The notes beneath the pieces are model-generated. The model worked only from the letters and a program-made list of their open reading frames with translations, searched no databases and was not told the origin of the DNA. From the NCBI GenBank assembly GCA_030706685.1, contig JAUZOA010000009.1:44643-108642 (forward strand): DNA of 64,000 nt. The letters run 5' to 3'. Shown in pieces: positions 20,817 to 31,264 of the stretch. The translations under genes were made by a program, and so were the position numbers. The stretch comes from Bacteroidota bacterium. Its GTDB lineage: Bacteria > Bacteroidota > Bacteroidia > Chitinophagales > Chitinophagaceae. Every line of letters starts with the position of its first letter. Position 1 is the first letter of the stretch.

Positions 20817-21497
20817 TTATTTATAGATCCATAATAGAATTGGTTTTTCCGACTTCTTAATAATCCCGGAAAGTTCTTCAAAAAAATTTACTGATACCAT
20901 TGGGCAGCCAAAACTGTTGCACAAGACACGGGGATAAATTTCTTCATCCGGGACGCAATCATGTCCATGGATGACAATACCTCTTTTGAAAGCATTTGAA
21001 TTCGAATTATCCAAGCCATACAGCCGGTAGGATTTACCCCATTCGCCCATATAGAATGCACCTACTTTGTATTTCCCCAAAGAGCTGCAGCCACAATCAG
21101 GCGTATTTGAAAACTTTGCCTGGGAAAGGAACTGTGTATTACAGCTTCCATGTGCTACTAACCCTGACAGGGCAATTGTATTCTTCTGAAGATCATAAAC
21201 GAAGAAACGATTCTTGCCGCTTTTTATTCCCAGGTCAACCAGGAAACAATATTCAGTTGAATACCCATTTTGCTGCACATACGTTATCGCCTGGTCTATA
21301 TGACCCTTTAAACCCACTGCCGGTTTCACTTTCGGGCTATTCTTATGGGTCAGTGATAAATTGGGTTTATTCTTTGGTGAAACAGGTTCCGTGCTGGCAG
21401 GAACAGGATCGCCGGGTATGTTTGTACCGGATACACCACAGGATGCAAATAACACGGAGCAGCTAATGGCCAGGAATAACAGGTGCGGAAGCTTCAT
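20817..21497 (-). CDS. murein L,D-transpeptidase catalytic domain family lipoprotein
   Basis: Lipobox LFASC; GIVIHGHDCVPDEEIYPRVLCNSFGCPMVSVNFFEEL matches the H...S.GC.M type motif. Start chosen at MKLPHLL within ORF 20817..21590. Confidence 0.75.
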   Translation of the reverse strand: MKLPHLLFLAISCSVLFASCGVSGTNIPGDPVPASTEPVSPKNKPNLSLTHKNSPKVKPAVGLKGHIDQAITYVQQNGYSTEYCFLVDLGIKSGKNRFFVYDLQKNTIALSGLVAHGSCNTQFLSQAKFSNTPDCGCSSLGKYKVGAFYMGEWGKSYRLYGLDNSNSNAFKRGIVIHGHDCVPDEEIYPRVLCNSFGCPMVSVNFFEELSGIIKKSEKPILLWIYK

Positions 21498-21701
21498 GGA
21501 TATAACATTCCCGGACAAGATAATAAGAAGCCCATAAATGAAAAAACCACTGGCCTTGTTTTCAGAGAGGAATAAGAAAAAAAAGAGCACTCTCGTATAA
21601 TTACGAAAAATTTTCCGTTTTTCCCCGCTTCTTTATACTACCCTATTGCTTTTCCAGGTATTATATAATATCCTTGTATTTGAAAATCAATATCCTTACT
21701 C

Positions 21702-22547
21702 ATGAAGCGCTGTCTATTTATTTTCCTGTCTATACCCCTTGTATTTTCTTCTTTTGCACAGGACAATACTAAATCAGGAGAATCTTCCATTAGCCTGAAT
21801 TTTTCAGGGGTACCTGTTGTAAATATTACCGGGACCGACACCAGCTATCAAAATGCTTTGTCCATTTCGCCGGTCTTTGACTTAAGAAGCAAAAGCGGAT
21901 GGGGAATTACTTATTCTCCTTCCCTTGTCACGTCGGGCCAAAAAACAGGAATTTATGTGCATTCACTTTCTGCCGGGTATGAGCGTTATGGCAAAAAGAA
22001 TTTCGACATCGCCTTTAACTATACCCGTTACATTTTTACTGATAAAACCAGTGTTCCTTACTCGCCTATAAATAATGAAATCTATTTTTCCTTAGCCTTC
22101 ACTAAACCATGGTTAAAGCCTTTTTTCGCTACCAGTATTGGTTTCGGAAAAGATTCTGCCAATGTTGCTGAACACGATATCGGGCTGGCAGCAGGAATAA
22201 GCCACGGTTTCAGCTGGGAAGACAAGGGTATTTTCTCACTAATTGAACTAACTCCGTCGCTTTCATTGAACGGCGGCACCAATGATTTCTTTTCTCTTCT
22301 TACTGTTTCCAGGTACATATCACATAGCCATAATTTCGCGAAATATGTAAAAAGGGGAGGCAAAGGGAAAAGGGCAAATACTCCAGTTTCATTTGAGCTA
22401 TCGAACTTTGAATTGAATATGGAAACAAATTTTGAAATCGGTTCTTTCAGTATTCATCCTTCGGGCAGCGTCTTTTTGCCTGTGAGTTCGGGAACTGATA
22501 ATAGTGTATATGGGTATGCACAAATTTCCGTACAATACCATTTTTAA
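21702..22547 (+). CDS. hypothetical secreted/outer membrane beta-barrel-like protein
   Basis: Signal peptide MKRCLFIFLSIPLVFSSFAQ; alternating hydrophobic strands; C-terminal aromatic (VQYHF). Confidence 0.65.
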   Translation: MKRCLFIFLSIPLVFSSFAQDNTKSGESSISLNFSGVPVVNITGTDTSYQNALSISPVFDLRSKSGWGITYSPSLVTSGQKTGIYVHSLSAGYERYGKKNFDIAFNYTRYIFTDKTSVPYSPINNEIYFSLAFTKPWLKPFFATSIGFGKDSANVAEHDIGLAAGISHGFSWEDKGIFSLIELTPSLSLNGGTNDFFSLLTVSRYISHSHNFAKYVKRGGKGKRANTPVSFELSNFELNMETNFEIGSFSIHPSGSVFLPVSSGTDNSVYGYAQISVQYHF

Positions 22548-22674
22548 GTTTCATCTACTAACAGATTGATCTTAGTCTTTGCGCTCATTACGATAGCTGG
22601 TTAAATGATTCAGCCATCTGTTTTCTATTTTAAGGTTTAAAAAAAAGTTGTTATCTAGCAGCTAAATTGGTCAA

Positions 22675-23328
22675 ATGAAAATTTTGATATCATTCGTCTT
22701 ACTATACCACTGCTTAAATAGCAATGGGCAATCCAAACCTTTTGTACCTGTTGAATATGAGTATCCGGCAGCCATTCTAAAAACCCCCAAGACATATATT
22801 TATAGTAAGGCGGGAGACTCCTCGCTAAGTTTCAGGGATGTTATAATGACTAAAAAACCGGGTCAGATCATTATCAATTCGAAAGAATATGACCAGGAGT
22901 CTATTAGTGATTCCAGCGTAGAAATAAACGATAAGGATGTTGAACATTACTTATTCATGAACGGTAAAATGATCAAAGGAGTCAGTACAGAAGATTCCGT
23001 GCACAATAATGGATCCAGGCTTGGAGAGAAAGTACAATCGGAATTCTTTAAAATAGATCCTTCTTATGTCTGGTCTGCCACTTTTCGTTCCAGGTTTTTG
23101 AAGGACACTTCCATTACATGGGACAGGAGGCAAATCAATTGCCTGGTAATAGAAACAAATATTACCCAGGTCATCACCGATACCAATGACTCAACTTTCA
23201 AAAAACAAGGGGATGGGAAAGTCATTTATTATTTTGGGAAAGAAGTGGGCCTTATAAGATGTATTACCATAATAAATGGCACTGCTTCTGCCCGCGATCT
23301 CAAACAAATTAAAGAATTAAAAGAGTAA
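22675..23328 (+). CDS. hypothetical secreted protein
   Basis: Signal peptide-like N-terminus; complete ORF. Confidence 0.6.
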   Translation: MKILISFVLLYHCLNSNGQSKPFVPVEYEYPAAILKTPKTYIYSKAGDSSLSFRDVIMTKKPGQIIINSKEYDQESISDSSVEINDKDVEHYLFMNGKMIKGVSTEDSVHNNGSRLGEKVQSEFFKIDPSYVWSATFRSRFLKDTSITWDRRQINCLVIETNITQVITDTNDSTFKKQGDGKVIYYFGKEVGLIRCITIINGTASARDLKQIKELKE

Positions 23329-23367
23329 TTCTGCTTATTGTCAGCAATACCCAGATCACAAAAAGCA

Positions 23368-24114
23368 TTACGGAGCTGGTTTTTTTTCTGCCATGCTATT
23401 GCCCATAGCAGCGAGAAATGCCTTCAAAAAATCACCCTTAGCCTCCGGCTGGTTAACGGCATCTAAAATCTTCTGTTTCTGTTCCAGTGAAAAAGAAGCA
23501 AAAATATCCCACATCAGTTTCGTTATTTTCTTGTAAGCATCGCCTATGTTACCTATGGCTTGCTTGTCTAAATGCCTGTGTACTTTTTGACTTGGTTTTT
23601 CCTGCAGCAGGTTCATGATATAGGATTGTAGAAGCTGCTTCATGCTGTTTAATTTGGGCTGCAGTTGCGCGAGCATCGAATCTTTCATAGCCGTCATTTT
23701 TTCTATCTGCAGGCTTACTTTCTTCTCTGCGATCTTTGGCTGCTTCCACTTTGTCACTGTATCTGCAATATCTTTACCGTTAGAGGAAAAGAAGAAGCGG
23801 TTTTGAATATCGCTGTCATTGGAGGCGACTTCTACCTTGTCCCAGTTTCCCAGCGTGTATTTATATTGGTATTGCCTGCCTTCAAACAAGGGAAGGGTAA
23901 TGGCGTAAACATCTTCGCTCACTCTGTTCATTTGGAACAAGGAGTCACCGGCATGCCAGTAATTAAATGACCCGGCCATATATACATTCTTATCATCATT
24001 GTTACCATGCGGAATTTGAACCGTAAAACGGACAGCAGCGACCTGGGCCGATACATTCGTCAAGGATATGAGAAAAATACCCACTAAAGCGATTCTGATT
24101 ATTTTATGTGTCAT
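23368..24114 (-). CDS. secreted protein with glycogen-binding (CBM48/AMPK-like) domain
   Basis: VRFTVQIPHGNNDDKNVYMAGSFNYWHAGDSLFQMNRVSEDVYAITLPLFEGRQYQYKYTLGNWDKVE. Confidence 0.72.
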   Translation of the reverse strand: MTHKIIRIALVGIFLISLTNVSAQVAAVRFTVQIPHGNNDDKNVYMAGSFNYWHAGDSLFQMNRVSEDVYAITLPLFEGRQYQYKYTLGNWDKVEVASNDSDIQNRFFFSSNGKDIADTVTKWKQPKIAEKKVSLQIEKMTAMKDSMLAQLQPKLNSMKQLLQSYIMNLLQEKPSQKVHRHLDKQAIGNIGDAYKKITKLMWDIFASFSLEQKQKILDAVNQPEAKGDFLKAFLAAMGNSMAEKKPAP

Positions 24115-24289
24115 GATCAGCAAATTTTGGCAAAATTCGTATGGCCTTTATTGCTAAAACATGATAGCGGTCAGGTAAATGAATATAAAGGAGATAAAAT
24201 GAATTCCATTTTGGTGGATTATATGATCACGACAGTCAGTAATGCCGGCTTGTAAAGTATGACCGGGTTTTATCTAATTGCCTGTGAAA

Positions 24290-24784
24290 TTAAAATAGCC
24301 GGTCGCGCAGAAACAGGATCATATAACCATGAATAAGCATTGGCAGTGATCCTAAAAGCGCGACACCAGTTATAGGGAAGATTTTCATCCTGCGACTTTT
24401 CAGGATATTTCCCATCATAAAAAAATAGTAGGGAAGATATAAGATCACCGCGGTAATCAGTCCCGGCATATATGCTTTATCAGTGATAGCCCCTGTAATA
24501 TGAAATAAAGCATTGGCAAGCATTAGAAAACTAAACCATAAGACGACGAGGAATGCTGAAAAAGGAGAAGGAGAAATGAATTCTATCACGACTACAGCTA
24601 TGGTTATTACCAATGCAAAAATATTGACGCTCCAGAACAGCCGGTAATTGATTCCGCTGTTTACATGATGATTGAACCATGAGACAAAACCCGGTGCTTC
24701 TTCTATAAAATGACAAATAAAAATAAGAGGAGCCAGTAAAATGATGTACCCGGAAATTTCCTTAGTAGTGCTTATTGCAGGCAT
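24290..24784 (-). CDS. HXXEE domain-containing membrane protein
   Basis: FICHFIEEAPGF motif and multiple TM helices. Start chosen at MPAIST within ORF 24290..24808. Confidence 0.65.
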   Translation of the reverse strand: MPAISTTKEISGYIILLAPLIFICHFIEEAPGFVSWFNHHVNSGINYRLFWSVNIFALVITIAVVVIEFISPSPFSAFLVVLWFSFLMLANALFHITGAITDKAYMPGLITAVILYLPYYFFMMGNILKSRRMKIFPITGVALLGSLPMLIHGYMILFLRDRLF

Positions 24785-24962
24785 AAATATTTCAAGGTTG
24801 CGCCACAAAGTTTAAAAAATAAAAAAAGAACAGGAAAACTTATTATTGGCCGCCCGGTTACTTTGCATACCCGATCCCCGCATTTCCGCCGGGGGCGGGC
24901 GGGCAGATCAGTTGGTACCCTGTAATGAGTTGTGCTCTATTCTGTTTATTATCACCCGTTTC

Positions 24963-24976
24963 CTGATTAAAATCAT
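24963..24976. promoter_or_regulatory. FNR-like palindrome cTGAT-TAAA-ATCAt upstream of hemN
   Basis: Compared with consensus TTGAT-N4-ATCAA; 57 bp upstream of the chosen hemN start. Confidence 0.45.
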
Positions 24977-25032
24977 CCGCCGGAAAAAGAGTAATCATGA
25001 TGATTGCGGCCGGGGACCCTGATTTTTGTGGC

Positions 25033-26406
25033 ATGGGTATCACCATTGATAATAAATTAGTCGCAAAGTATAACCTCCCTGTGCCACGGTACACGAGCTA
25101 TCCGACAGTCCCTTTTTGGAAAGAAGGGCTCGACAAAAAACTATGGGAAGAAACATTTACACGGCAGTTTGCTATTCATAATAAGCAGGAAGGCATCAGT
25201 CTTTATCTTCACCTTCCTTTTTGTGAATCACTCTGCACCTACTGTGGCTGTAATAAAAAGATAACTACCAATCATAGCGTAGAAGAAGAATACCTCGCGG
25301 CCCTTACCCGTGAATGGCAGCTTTACAGGGATACCATGAAGGAACGGCCGCTGATAAGAGAGATTCACCTGGGTGGCGGTACCCCCACTTTTTTTTCTCC
25401 TCGCAACCTGGCGGGTTTGCTGGATGCCATTTACCGGGAATCGATTATTCACCCGCAGCACGAATTCAGCATAGAAGGACATCCCAACAATACAACAACA
25501 TCCCATCTTCAAACATTATTTGATCTTGGTTTCCGGAGGATCAGTTATGGCGTACAGGACAATGACCCCGACGTACAATACATCATTAACCGTATTCAGC
25601 CCTTGGAAAACGTAAGAAAAGCCACAGAGAGCGCGAGGAAGATAGGATTCCAGTCCGTCAATTTTGACCTGATCTACGGTTTGCCGAAACAGACTATGCA
25701 AACTATGGAAAGGACCATCCTCCAGACGCTGGAATTAAAACCCGACCGCATTGCTTTTTACAGTTATGCCCATGTACCCTGGACAAGCCGCGGGCAAAGA
25801 TTGTTTGATGAAAATGACCTTCCTTCAGCAGAAGTCAAAATGCAGCTATACCTCCTTGGCAAGCAGCTTTTTACCCAACACGGGTATGTAGATATCGGCA
25901 TGGACCACTTCGCTTTGCCTTCCGATGATCTCTATATAGCAAGAGAAGAGGGTCGCCTGCACAGGAATTTTATGGGTTATACCACACAACGAACTTCGAT
26001 GCTGCTTGGGCTGGGCGTATCCAGTATCAGCGATGCCGGGACCGCGTTTGCACAAAATCATAAAACAATCCAGCAGTATTATGAATCTGTAAATAATAAA
26101 GAATTTGCAGTCGCCAAAGGTTATTTCCTCAATGAAGAGGATGTTTCATTCAGGCAATATATTCTCAACATCAGTTGCAAAGGGTTTACCCCATTTAATC
26201 CCGCGGATACAGATACGTTGAAAAAATTCAGTTTTCCTGAATTAAAAAAACTGGAAGCAGACGGATTGCTTTCCTGGAACGAGCAACAATTAACTGTAAC
26301 GGAACGGGGTATGCATTTTATCCGGAATATATGCCGGGCTTTTGACCTGCATTTATTAAGGAATGAATCTTCTGATAAAAAGCCACAGTACAGTAAAGCT
26401 ATTTGA
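25033..26406 (+). CDS. hemN: oxygen-independent coproporphyrinogen III oxidase
   Basis: VPRYTSYPTVPFW, LYLHLPFCESLCTYCGCNKK (radical SAM CX3CX2C), EIHLGGGTPTFF, YGLPKQTMQTM. Start chosen within ORF 24997..26406. Confidence 0.95.
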   Translation: MGITIDNKLVAKYNLPVPRYTSYPTVPFWKEGLDKKLWEETFTRQFAIHNKQEGISLYLHLPFCESLCTYCGCNKKITTNHSVEEEYLAALTREWQLYRDTMKERPLIREIHLGGGTPTFFSPRNLAGLLDAIYRESIIHPQHEFSIEGHPNNTTTSHLQTLFDLGFRRISYGVQDNDPDVQYIINRIQPLENVRKATESARKIGFQSVNFDLIYGLPKQTMQTMERTILQTLELKPDRIAFYSYAHVPWTSRGQRLFDENDLPSAEVKMQLYLLGKQLFTQHGYVDIGMDHFALPSDDLYIAREEGRLHRNFMGYTTQRTSMLLGLGVSSISDAGTAFAQNHKTIQQYYESVNNKEFAVAKGYFLNEEDVSFRQYILNISCKGFTPFNPADTDTLKKFSFPELKKLEADGLLSWNEQQLTVTERGMHFIRNICRAFDLHLLRNESSDKKPQYSKAI

Positions 26407-26525
26407 GCAGTTCTTCCAACGATTCCAAAAAATTTCTTCCTGCATTTGCAGGACTATTACGCAACGGGTTAAAAATTATTCTTTTTATTCTTTGCCCATT
26501 GCGGGATAATAAACCGAAATAACAG

Positions 26526-27077
26526 TTACTTAGAGGAATTACGAATCTTCTTATAGATATAAATAGCGGCCATCAGCAATACAATAAACACTACCAGCCC
26601 GGTCAATCCCCAGAGGAAGCTCATACTTTCTTTTACGGTTGCCAGCATGACAATGGCTACGAGGAAAATAGTGGCCACTTCGTTCCAAAGGCGCAACTGC
26701 TGGGAACTATACCGGAACAAGCCTTTGGATTGATCTTTAAAAATTTTATGCAGGGTAAAATGATAGATATAAAGCAATACTACAAAGATCAATTTTACCA
26801 GCAGCCATCGCCCGGCGGGTTCAAAGATCAGCCTGTCCCAGCCACTTTTCAGCATTACCGTTGTTCCAAAAAAAAGGGTGAGTATAGCCGAAGGCCATGT
26901 TATTCCATACCACAATCTTTTCATCATAATGCCAAACTGCTGCCGCAAGGTCTCTTTAGCTTCACCGGTTTTTTCGCCGGCTTCTGTATTATAAATAAAC
27001 AGCCTTGGCATATAAAACATGCCGGCAAACCAGGTGACAATAAAAATAATGTGAAGCGCCTTTAAATATAGATACAT
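26526..27077 (-). CDS. CopD/HemJ-like membrane protein (candidate protoporphyrinogen oxidase)
   Basis: YLKALHIIFIVTWFAGMFYMPRLFIYNTEA, conserved His/Trp pattern of UPF0093/HemJ; adjacent to hemH. Confidence 0.75.
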   Translation of the reverse strand: MYLYLKALHIIFIVTWFAGMFYMPRLFIYNTEAGEKTGEAKETLRQQFGIMMKRLWYGITWPSAILTLFFGTTVMLKSGWDRLIFEPAGRWLLVKLIFVVLLYIYHFTLHKIFKDQSKGLFRYSSQQLRLWNEVATIFLVAIVMLATVKESMSFLWGLTGLVVFIVLLMAAIYIYKKIRNSSK

Positions 27078-27084
27078 ACAAGTG

Positions 27085-28131
27085 TTACGTTAGAACCATA
27101 TGCTGATCGCCTTCTGCATATTCTTTGACCCACCCCGCCAATGTACTCACCCATAAAGGATGAACATTAAGGCAGGGGATCATCGTATATTCCTCGCCTC
27201 CCGCCTGCAGAAATGTTTCCTTTCCCCTGATAGCGATTTCTTCCAGTGTTTCCAAACAATCGCTGACAAAGGCCGGGCAGATAATTAATAATTTCCTGAT
27301 ACCTTCTTTGGGCATTTCTTCCAAACGTATATCCGTAAAGGGTTCCAGCCAACCCTTACCCAACCGGGATTGAAAAGAGATGCTGAATTTACCAGTTGGA
27401 ATATTCAAAGCTTTCGTGATCAGTTTTGTTGTCTCAAAACATTGATGGCGGTAACAATAAGCATGCGCTTTTGAATTGACTTCACAACAATCCGCCGTTG
27501 CCAGGCAATGAGAACCCGTAATATCGCTTTTTCTTATATGCCTCCCCGGTACGCCATGATAGCTGAATAGAATATGATCATATTCCTGTTGCAGAAAAGA
27601 AGCAATATTCTCCGCCATGGCATTTATATAATCCTTCTCGTTGTAAAAGGGCTTAATAAACGTGAGTTTAAATGGATACTTTTTTTTCCCATAACATTCT
27701 TTAGCATATTCCACAGCCGTTTCATAAGAAGACATGGCATAATGCGGATAAAGCGGAACAGCAATTACTTCTTCAATACCGGGTTCAAGCCTCATTAAAT
27801 TATCGAAAGCCATGTTCGGGGATGGATTACCATAACGCATGGCTATTTCTACAGGCCCGGTTACCTTTTGCTGTAATGCCGATTGTAACTGTTTGGTAAA
27901 AACAATTAAAGGAGAACCTTCTTTTGTCCAGATAGTCTTATAAGCTTCCGCCGATTTGGGAGCCCTGAACGGAACGATAATTCCGCTTACCAATAATTTC
28001 CGGAAAACATAGGGATAATCAATTACTTTACCATCCATCAGGAATTCATTGAGATAACGCCTTACATCTTTTACTTCCGTTGAATCCGGGGAGCCCAGGT
28101 TCATTAAGACAATTCCCTTTTTTACAGCCAT
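27085..28131 (-). CDS. hemH: ferrochelatase
   Basis: GIVLMNLGSPDSTEVKDVRRYLNEFLMD, ILFSYHGVPGRHIRKSD, FSISFQSRLGKGWLEPFTD. Confidence 0.95.
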   Translation of the reverse strand: MAVKKGIVLMNLGSPDSTEVKDVRRYLNEFLMDGKVIDYPYVFRKLLVSGIIVPFRAPKSAEAYKTIWTKEGSPLIVFTKQLQSALQQKVTGPVEIAMRYGNPSPNMAFDNLMRLEPGIEEVIAVPLYPHYAMSSYETAVEYAKECYGKKKYPFKLTFIKPFYNEKDYINAMAENIASFLQQEYDHILFSYHGVPGRHIRKSDITGSHCLATADCCEVNSKAHAYCYRHQCFETTKLITKALNIPTGKFSISFQSRLGKGWLEPFTDIRLEEMPKEGIRKLLIICPAFVSDCLETLEEIAIRGKETFLQAGGEEYTMIPCLNVHPLWVSTLAGWVKEYAEGDQHMVLT

Positions 28132-28262
28132 GTGTTAAGAATAGTTTGCAAATGTAACCATTCATCATTTTGTTGCTTTGCTGAGTTAGTCACATTATTG
28201 TCAGAAAGCCCGCTACATCAATATTTATCAATACATTTATTGACTTTGCTCAAATGATTATG

Positions 28263-28274
28263 TGATGAGAATCA
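28263..28274. promoter_or_regulatory. FNR-like palindrome TGAT-GAGA-ATCA between divergent hemH and hemA
   Basis: Core matches consensus; outer bases are g/g rather than t/a. Confidence 0.35.
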
Positions 28275-28365
28275 GGGGGTAGAAATGACACTTCAATGAC
28301 CGAGAAATTCGTTTACAAAAAATTGCGCGGCTAATTTTGTTCCATCATTTTCTTATTTAGTAATA

Positions 28366-29604
28366 ATGCAAAACAGGCACAACGATATCTCTAAATTTTT
28401 TGTTGCAGGGATCAATTACAAAAAATCAGACGCCACTTCAAGGGGCTTATACGCTATCAACCCGGAGCAATATGCCGCCCTCCTGGCTACAGCCCCCGAT
28501 TATGGCTTAACAGAGTTATTTGTTCTGTCTACCTGTAACCGGACTGAAATCTATGGCTTTGCCGAAGAGGCTTCCTTTTTGTGCGAATTGCTTTGCACAC
28601 AAACAGCCGGTGAATTAGCCGCTTTTAAAGAAATGGCTTATGTCAAACAGGGCAACGAAGCCGTAGAGCATTTATTCCATGTGGCCGCCGGTTTAGATTC
28701 ACAGATCCTGGGCGATTATGAAATCGTGGGACAAATAAAACAAGCGGTTAAGTTTTCAAAAGAAAATAATTGCATTGGCGCCTATATGGATCGCCTGGTA
28801 AATGCTGTTCTGCAGTCTTCAAAAGAAATAAAAAACAATACCGGATTAAGCGGTGGTACAGTTTCTGTTTCTTTTGCCGCTGTTCAGTACATTAAAGAAA
28901 CGATTCACAATATCACTGATAAAAAAATATTATTACTCGGCACTGGTAAAATAGGCAAGAGCACCTGCAAGAACCTCGTGGACTATCTCGGTACAAAAAA
29001 TATTACGTTAATCAACCGTACGGAAGAAAAAGCAGCAGAACTGGCGAAGGAACTGGGTTTACAATTTGCTCCCGCCTCCGGGCTCGCCGGACAGATAGAT
29101 GCCGCAGATATTATTTTAGTAGCTACCAATTCAGTCGAACCTGTAATTCTGAAATCACACCTTGAGAACAGTAATCATAAACTAATCATCGATCTTTCTG
29201 TTCCCTACAATGTGGAAGATGAAGCACAGGTTTTATCCAATATCACGTTGATCAATGTTGATGAATTATCAAGAATAAAAGACGAGACTTTACATAAAAG
29301 GGAAGCGGAAGTGCCCAAAGCAAAAGCAATTATTGCCAGCCATATCGCGGGCTTTTTCGAGTGGTACAGTATGCGCCGTTATGTTCCCGTACTTCGTGCT
29401 ATAAAAACAAAACTGGAACAAATCCACACTTGTAATTTATATACCAGTTATTCTTCAAGACATACACTGTCTCCTGTTCAGGAAAATAAAGAGAAAGTTC
29501 AGAAAATCATCAATGGTATGGCAGTAAAAATGCGTGAACAGAATCAGCAGGGCTGCTATTATATTGAAGCCATTAATGAGTACCTTGCTACAGGAACAAA
29601 TTAA
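28366..29604 (+). CDS. hemA: glutamyl-tRNA reductase
   Basis: ELFVLSTCNRTEIYGF, HLFHVAAGLDSQILGDYEIVGQIKQA, LLLGTGKIGKSTCKNL. Confidence 0.96.
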   Translation: MQNRHNDISKFFVAGINYKKSDATSRGLYAINPEQYAALLATAPDYGLTELFVLSTCNRTEIYGFAEEASFLCELLCTQTAGELAAFKEMAYVKQGNEAVEHLFHVAAGLDSQILGDYEIVGQIKQAVKFSKENNCIGAYMDRLVNAVLQSSKEIKNNTGLSGGTVSVSFAAVQYIKETIHNITDKKILLLGTGKIGKSTCKNLVDYLGTKNITLINRTEEKAAELAKELGLQFAPASGLAGQIDAADIILVATNSVEPVILKSHLENSNHKLIIDLSVPYNVEDEAQVLSNITLINVDELSRIKDETLHKREAEVPKAKAIIASHIAGFFEWYSMRRYVPVLRAIKTKLEQIHTCNLYTSYSSRHTLSPVQENKEKVQKIINGMAVKMREQNQQGCYYIEAINEYLATGTN

Positions 29605-29609
29605 TCCAA

Positions 29610-30530
29610 ATGGACAAAGTGATCAGGGTTGGGACAAGGGAAAGCCAACTGGCTGTATGGCAGGCTACGCGGATAAAGGAGCTGCTTGGCCAGCAGGGTA
29701 TCGCGGCTGAACTGGCTTATATAAAAAGTGAAGGGGATATTGATCTGCAAACTCCTTTATACGAAATGGGTGTGCAGGGTGTGTTTACAAGGAGCCTGGA
29801 TATGGCTCTTTTAAATAATAAAATTGATATAGCGGTTCACTCGATGAAGGATGTTCCTACGCAACTGGCGAATGGGATCGTGCAGGCAGCGGTTTTGACG
29901 AGAGCTTCGTACAAGGATATTTTTGTTTTCAAAAATGATATCTCTTTTTTGAATGATTTTACATCATCCGCCGTTATTGCTACAAGCAGCATACGCCGTA
30001 AGGCACAATGGCTGAATCGTTACCCGGGTCATACCATTGAAAACCTCCGGGGAAATGTCAATACCCGTTTACGTAAAGTAGATGAGAATAACTGGAACGG
30101 GGCCATCTTTGCCGCCGCAGGATTGGAAAGAATCAACCTTCGCCCGCCAAACAGTATTGAGCTGGACTGGATGTTGCCCGCGCCCGCGCAGGGAGCCATT
30201 ATGGTGGTATGTCGCAAAGACGATGATTTTTGCCTCGAAGCCTGTGCGATACTGAATGATGCAGGTACGGCGCTTTGCACAAAGACAGAAAGAGATTTTT
30301 TGAAAACTTTACTCGGCGGTTGTTCAACACCCATCAGTGCGCTGGCGGAAATAAAAAATGAAATACTTTATTTTAAAGGCAATATTTTATCTACTGATGG
30401 AAAAGAGAAAGCGGAAATCGAAATGACCTGTCCCGTTCATCAAACGGGTATGGGGAGCAGGGCCGCTAACGAATTATTAAATAAGGGCGGGAATCAAATA
30501 GCCGACAGTATTCGCCATGCAGCAAAATAA
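29610..30530 (+). CDS. hemC: hydroxymethylbilane synthase
   Basis: IRVGTRESQLAVWQA, IAVHSMKDVPT, LLGGCSTPISALAEI. Confidence 0.96.
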   Translation: MDKVIRVGTRESQLAVWQATRIKELLGQQGIAAELAYIKSEGDIDLQTPLYEMGVQGVFTRSLDMALLNNKIDIAVHSMKDVPTQLANGIVQAAVLTRASYKDIFVFKNDISFLNDFTSSAVIATSSIRRKAQWLNRYPGHTIENLRGNVNTRLRKVDENNWNGAIFAAAGLERINLRPPNSIELDWMLPAPAQGAIMVVCRKDDDFCLEACAILNDAGTALCTKTERDFLKTLLGGCSTPISALAEIKNEILYFKGNILSTDGKEKAEIEMTCPVHQTGMGSRAANELLNKGGNQIADSIRHAAK

Positions 30531-31221
30531 GACGAATATATTATCCACCAGGCCACTGGATGCTTCGCTGGTAAATACAGCAAAGCAACACGGTATTGAC
30601 ATAGATATACTTTCTTTTATTGAAACGGAAGCCATTCAAACTATAGAAATACAGCAGGAGATTGAAAATGCTTTATTACAGTCTGCCACTGTCGTATTCA
30701 CCAGCATGAACGCGGTGGAAGCAGTAGCTGATCAATTGCAGGAGCCGCCCGACTGGAGTATTTATTGTATTGGCACGGCAACCCATAAACTGGTAAAAAA
30801 ATATTTCGGCGAAGAAACAATTGCCGGCACTGCTCCCAACGCAGCCGAATTAGCTGAATTAATTGTTGAAGAAAGCGGCAGTGATGAGGTTATCTTTTTT
30901 TGCGGCGACCAGCGCAGGGACGAATTGCCCGGTATTTTACAAAAAAACAATATTGAAGTAAATGAAATTGTGGTATATCATACAGTAGCCGTACCGCATA
31001 AAATCAAAAAAGAGTACCAGGGTATCCTGTATTTCAGCCCGAGTACGGTTGAAAGTTTTTTCAGGGTCAATAAATTGACTGGCCCTACTTTATTGTTTGC
31101 CATTGGCAATACAACCGCCAGTGAAATAATAAAATACTCTACCAATAAAATTATTATTAGTGATGAACCGGGGAAGGAACATCTGGTAAAAAAAATGATA
31201 AACTACTTTAGTAAGCAGTGA
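30517..31221 (+). CDS. hemD: uroporphyrinogen-III synthase
   Basis: Position in operon; VVFTSMNAVEAVADQ, ILYFSPSTVESFFRVN, AIGNTTASEI. Confidence 0.9.
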   Translation: MQQNKTNILSTRPLDASLVNTAKQHGIDIDILSFIETEAIQTIEIQQEIENALLQSATVVFTSMNAVEAVADQLQEPPDWSIYCIGTATHKLVKKYFGEETIAGTAPNAAELAELIVEESGSDEVIFFCGDQRRDELPGILQKNNIEVNEIVVYHTVAVPHKIKKEYQGILYFSPSTVESFFRVNKLTGPTLLFAIGNTTASEIIKYSTNKIIISDEPGKEHLVKKMINYFSKQ

Positions 31222-31264
31222 GCGGTCAGTGGTGAGTTTCATTCACTCACCACTGACCATTCAC
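31218..31264. repeat. hemD-hemE intergenic gtgagt/actcac hairpin repeat
   Basis: gtgagcggtcagtggtgagt / actcaccactgaccattcac, 18/20 complementary, 7-nt loop. Confidence 0.7.
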
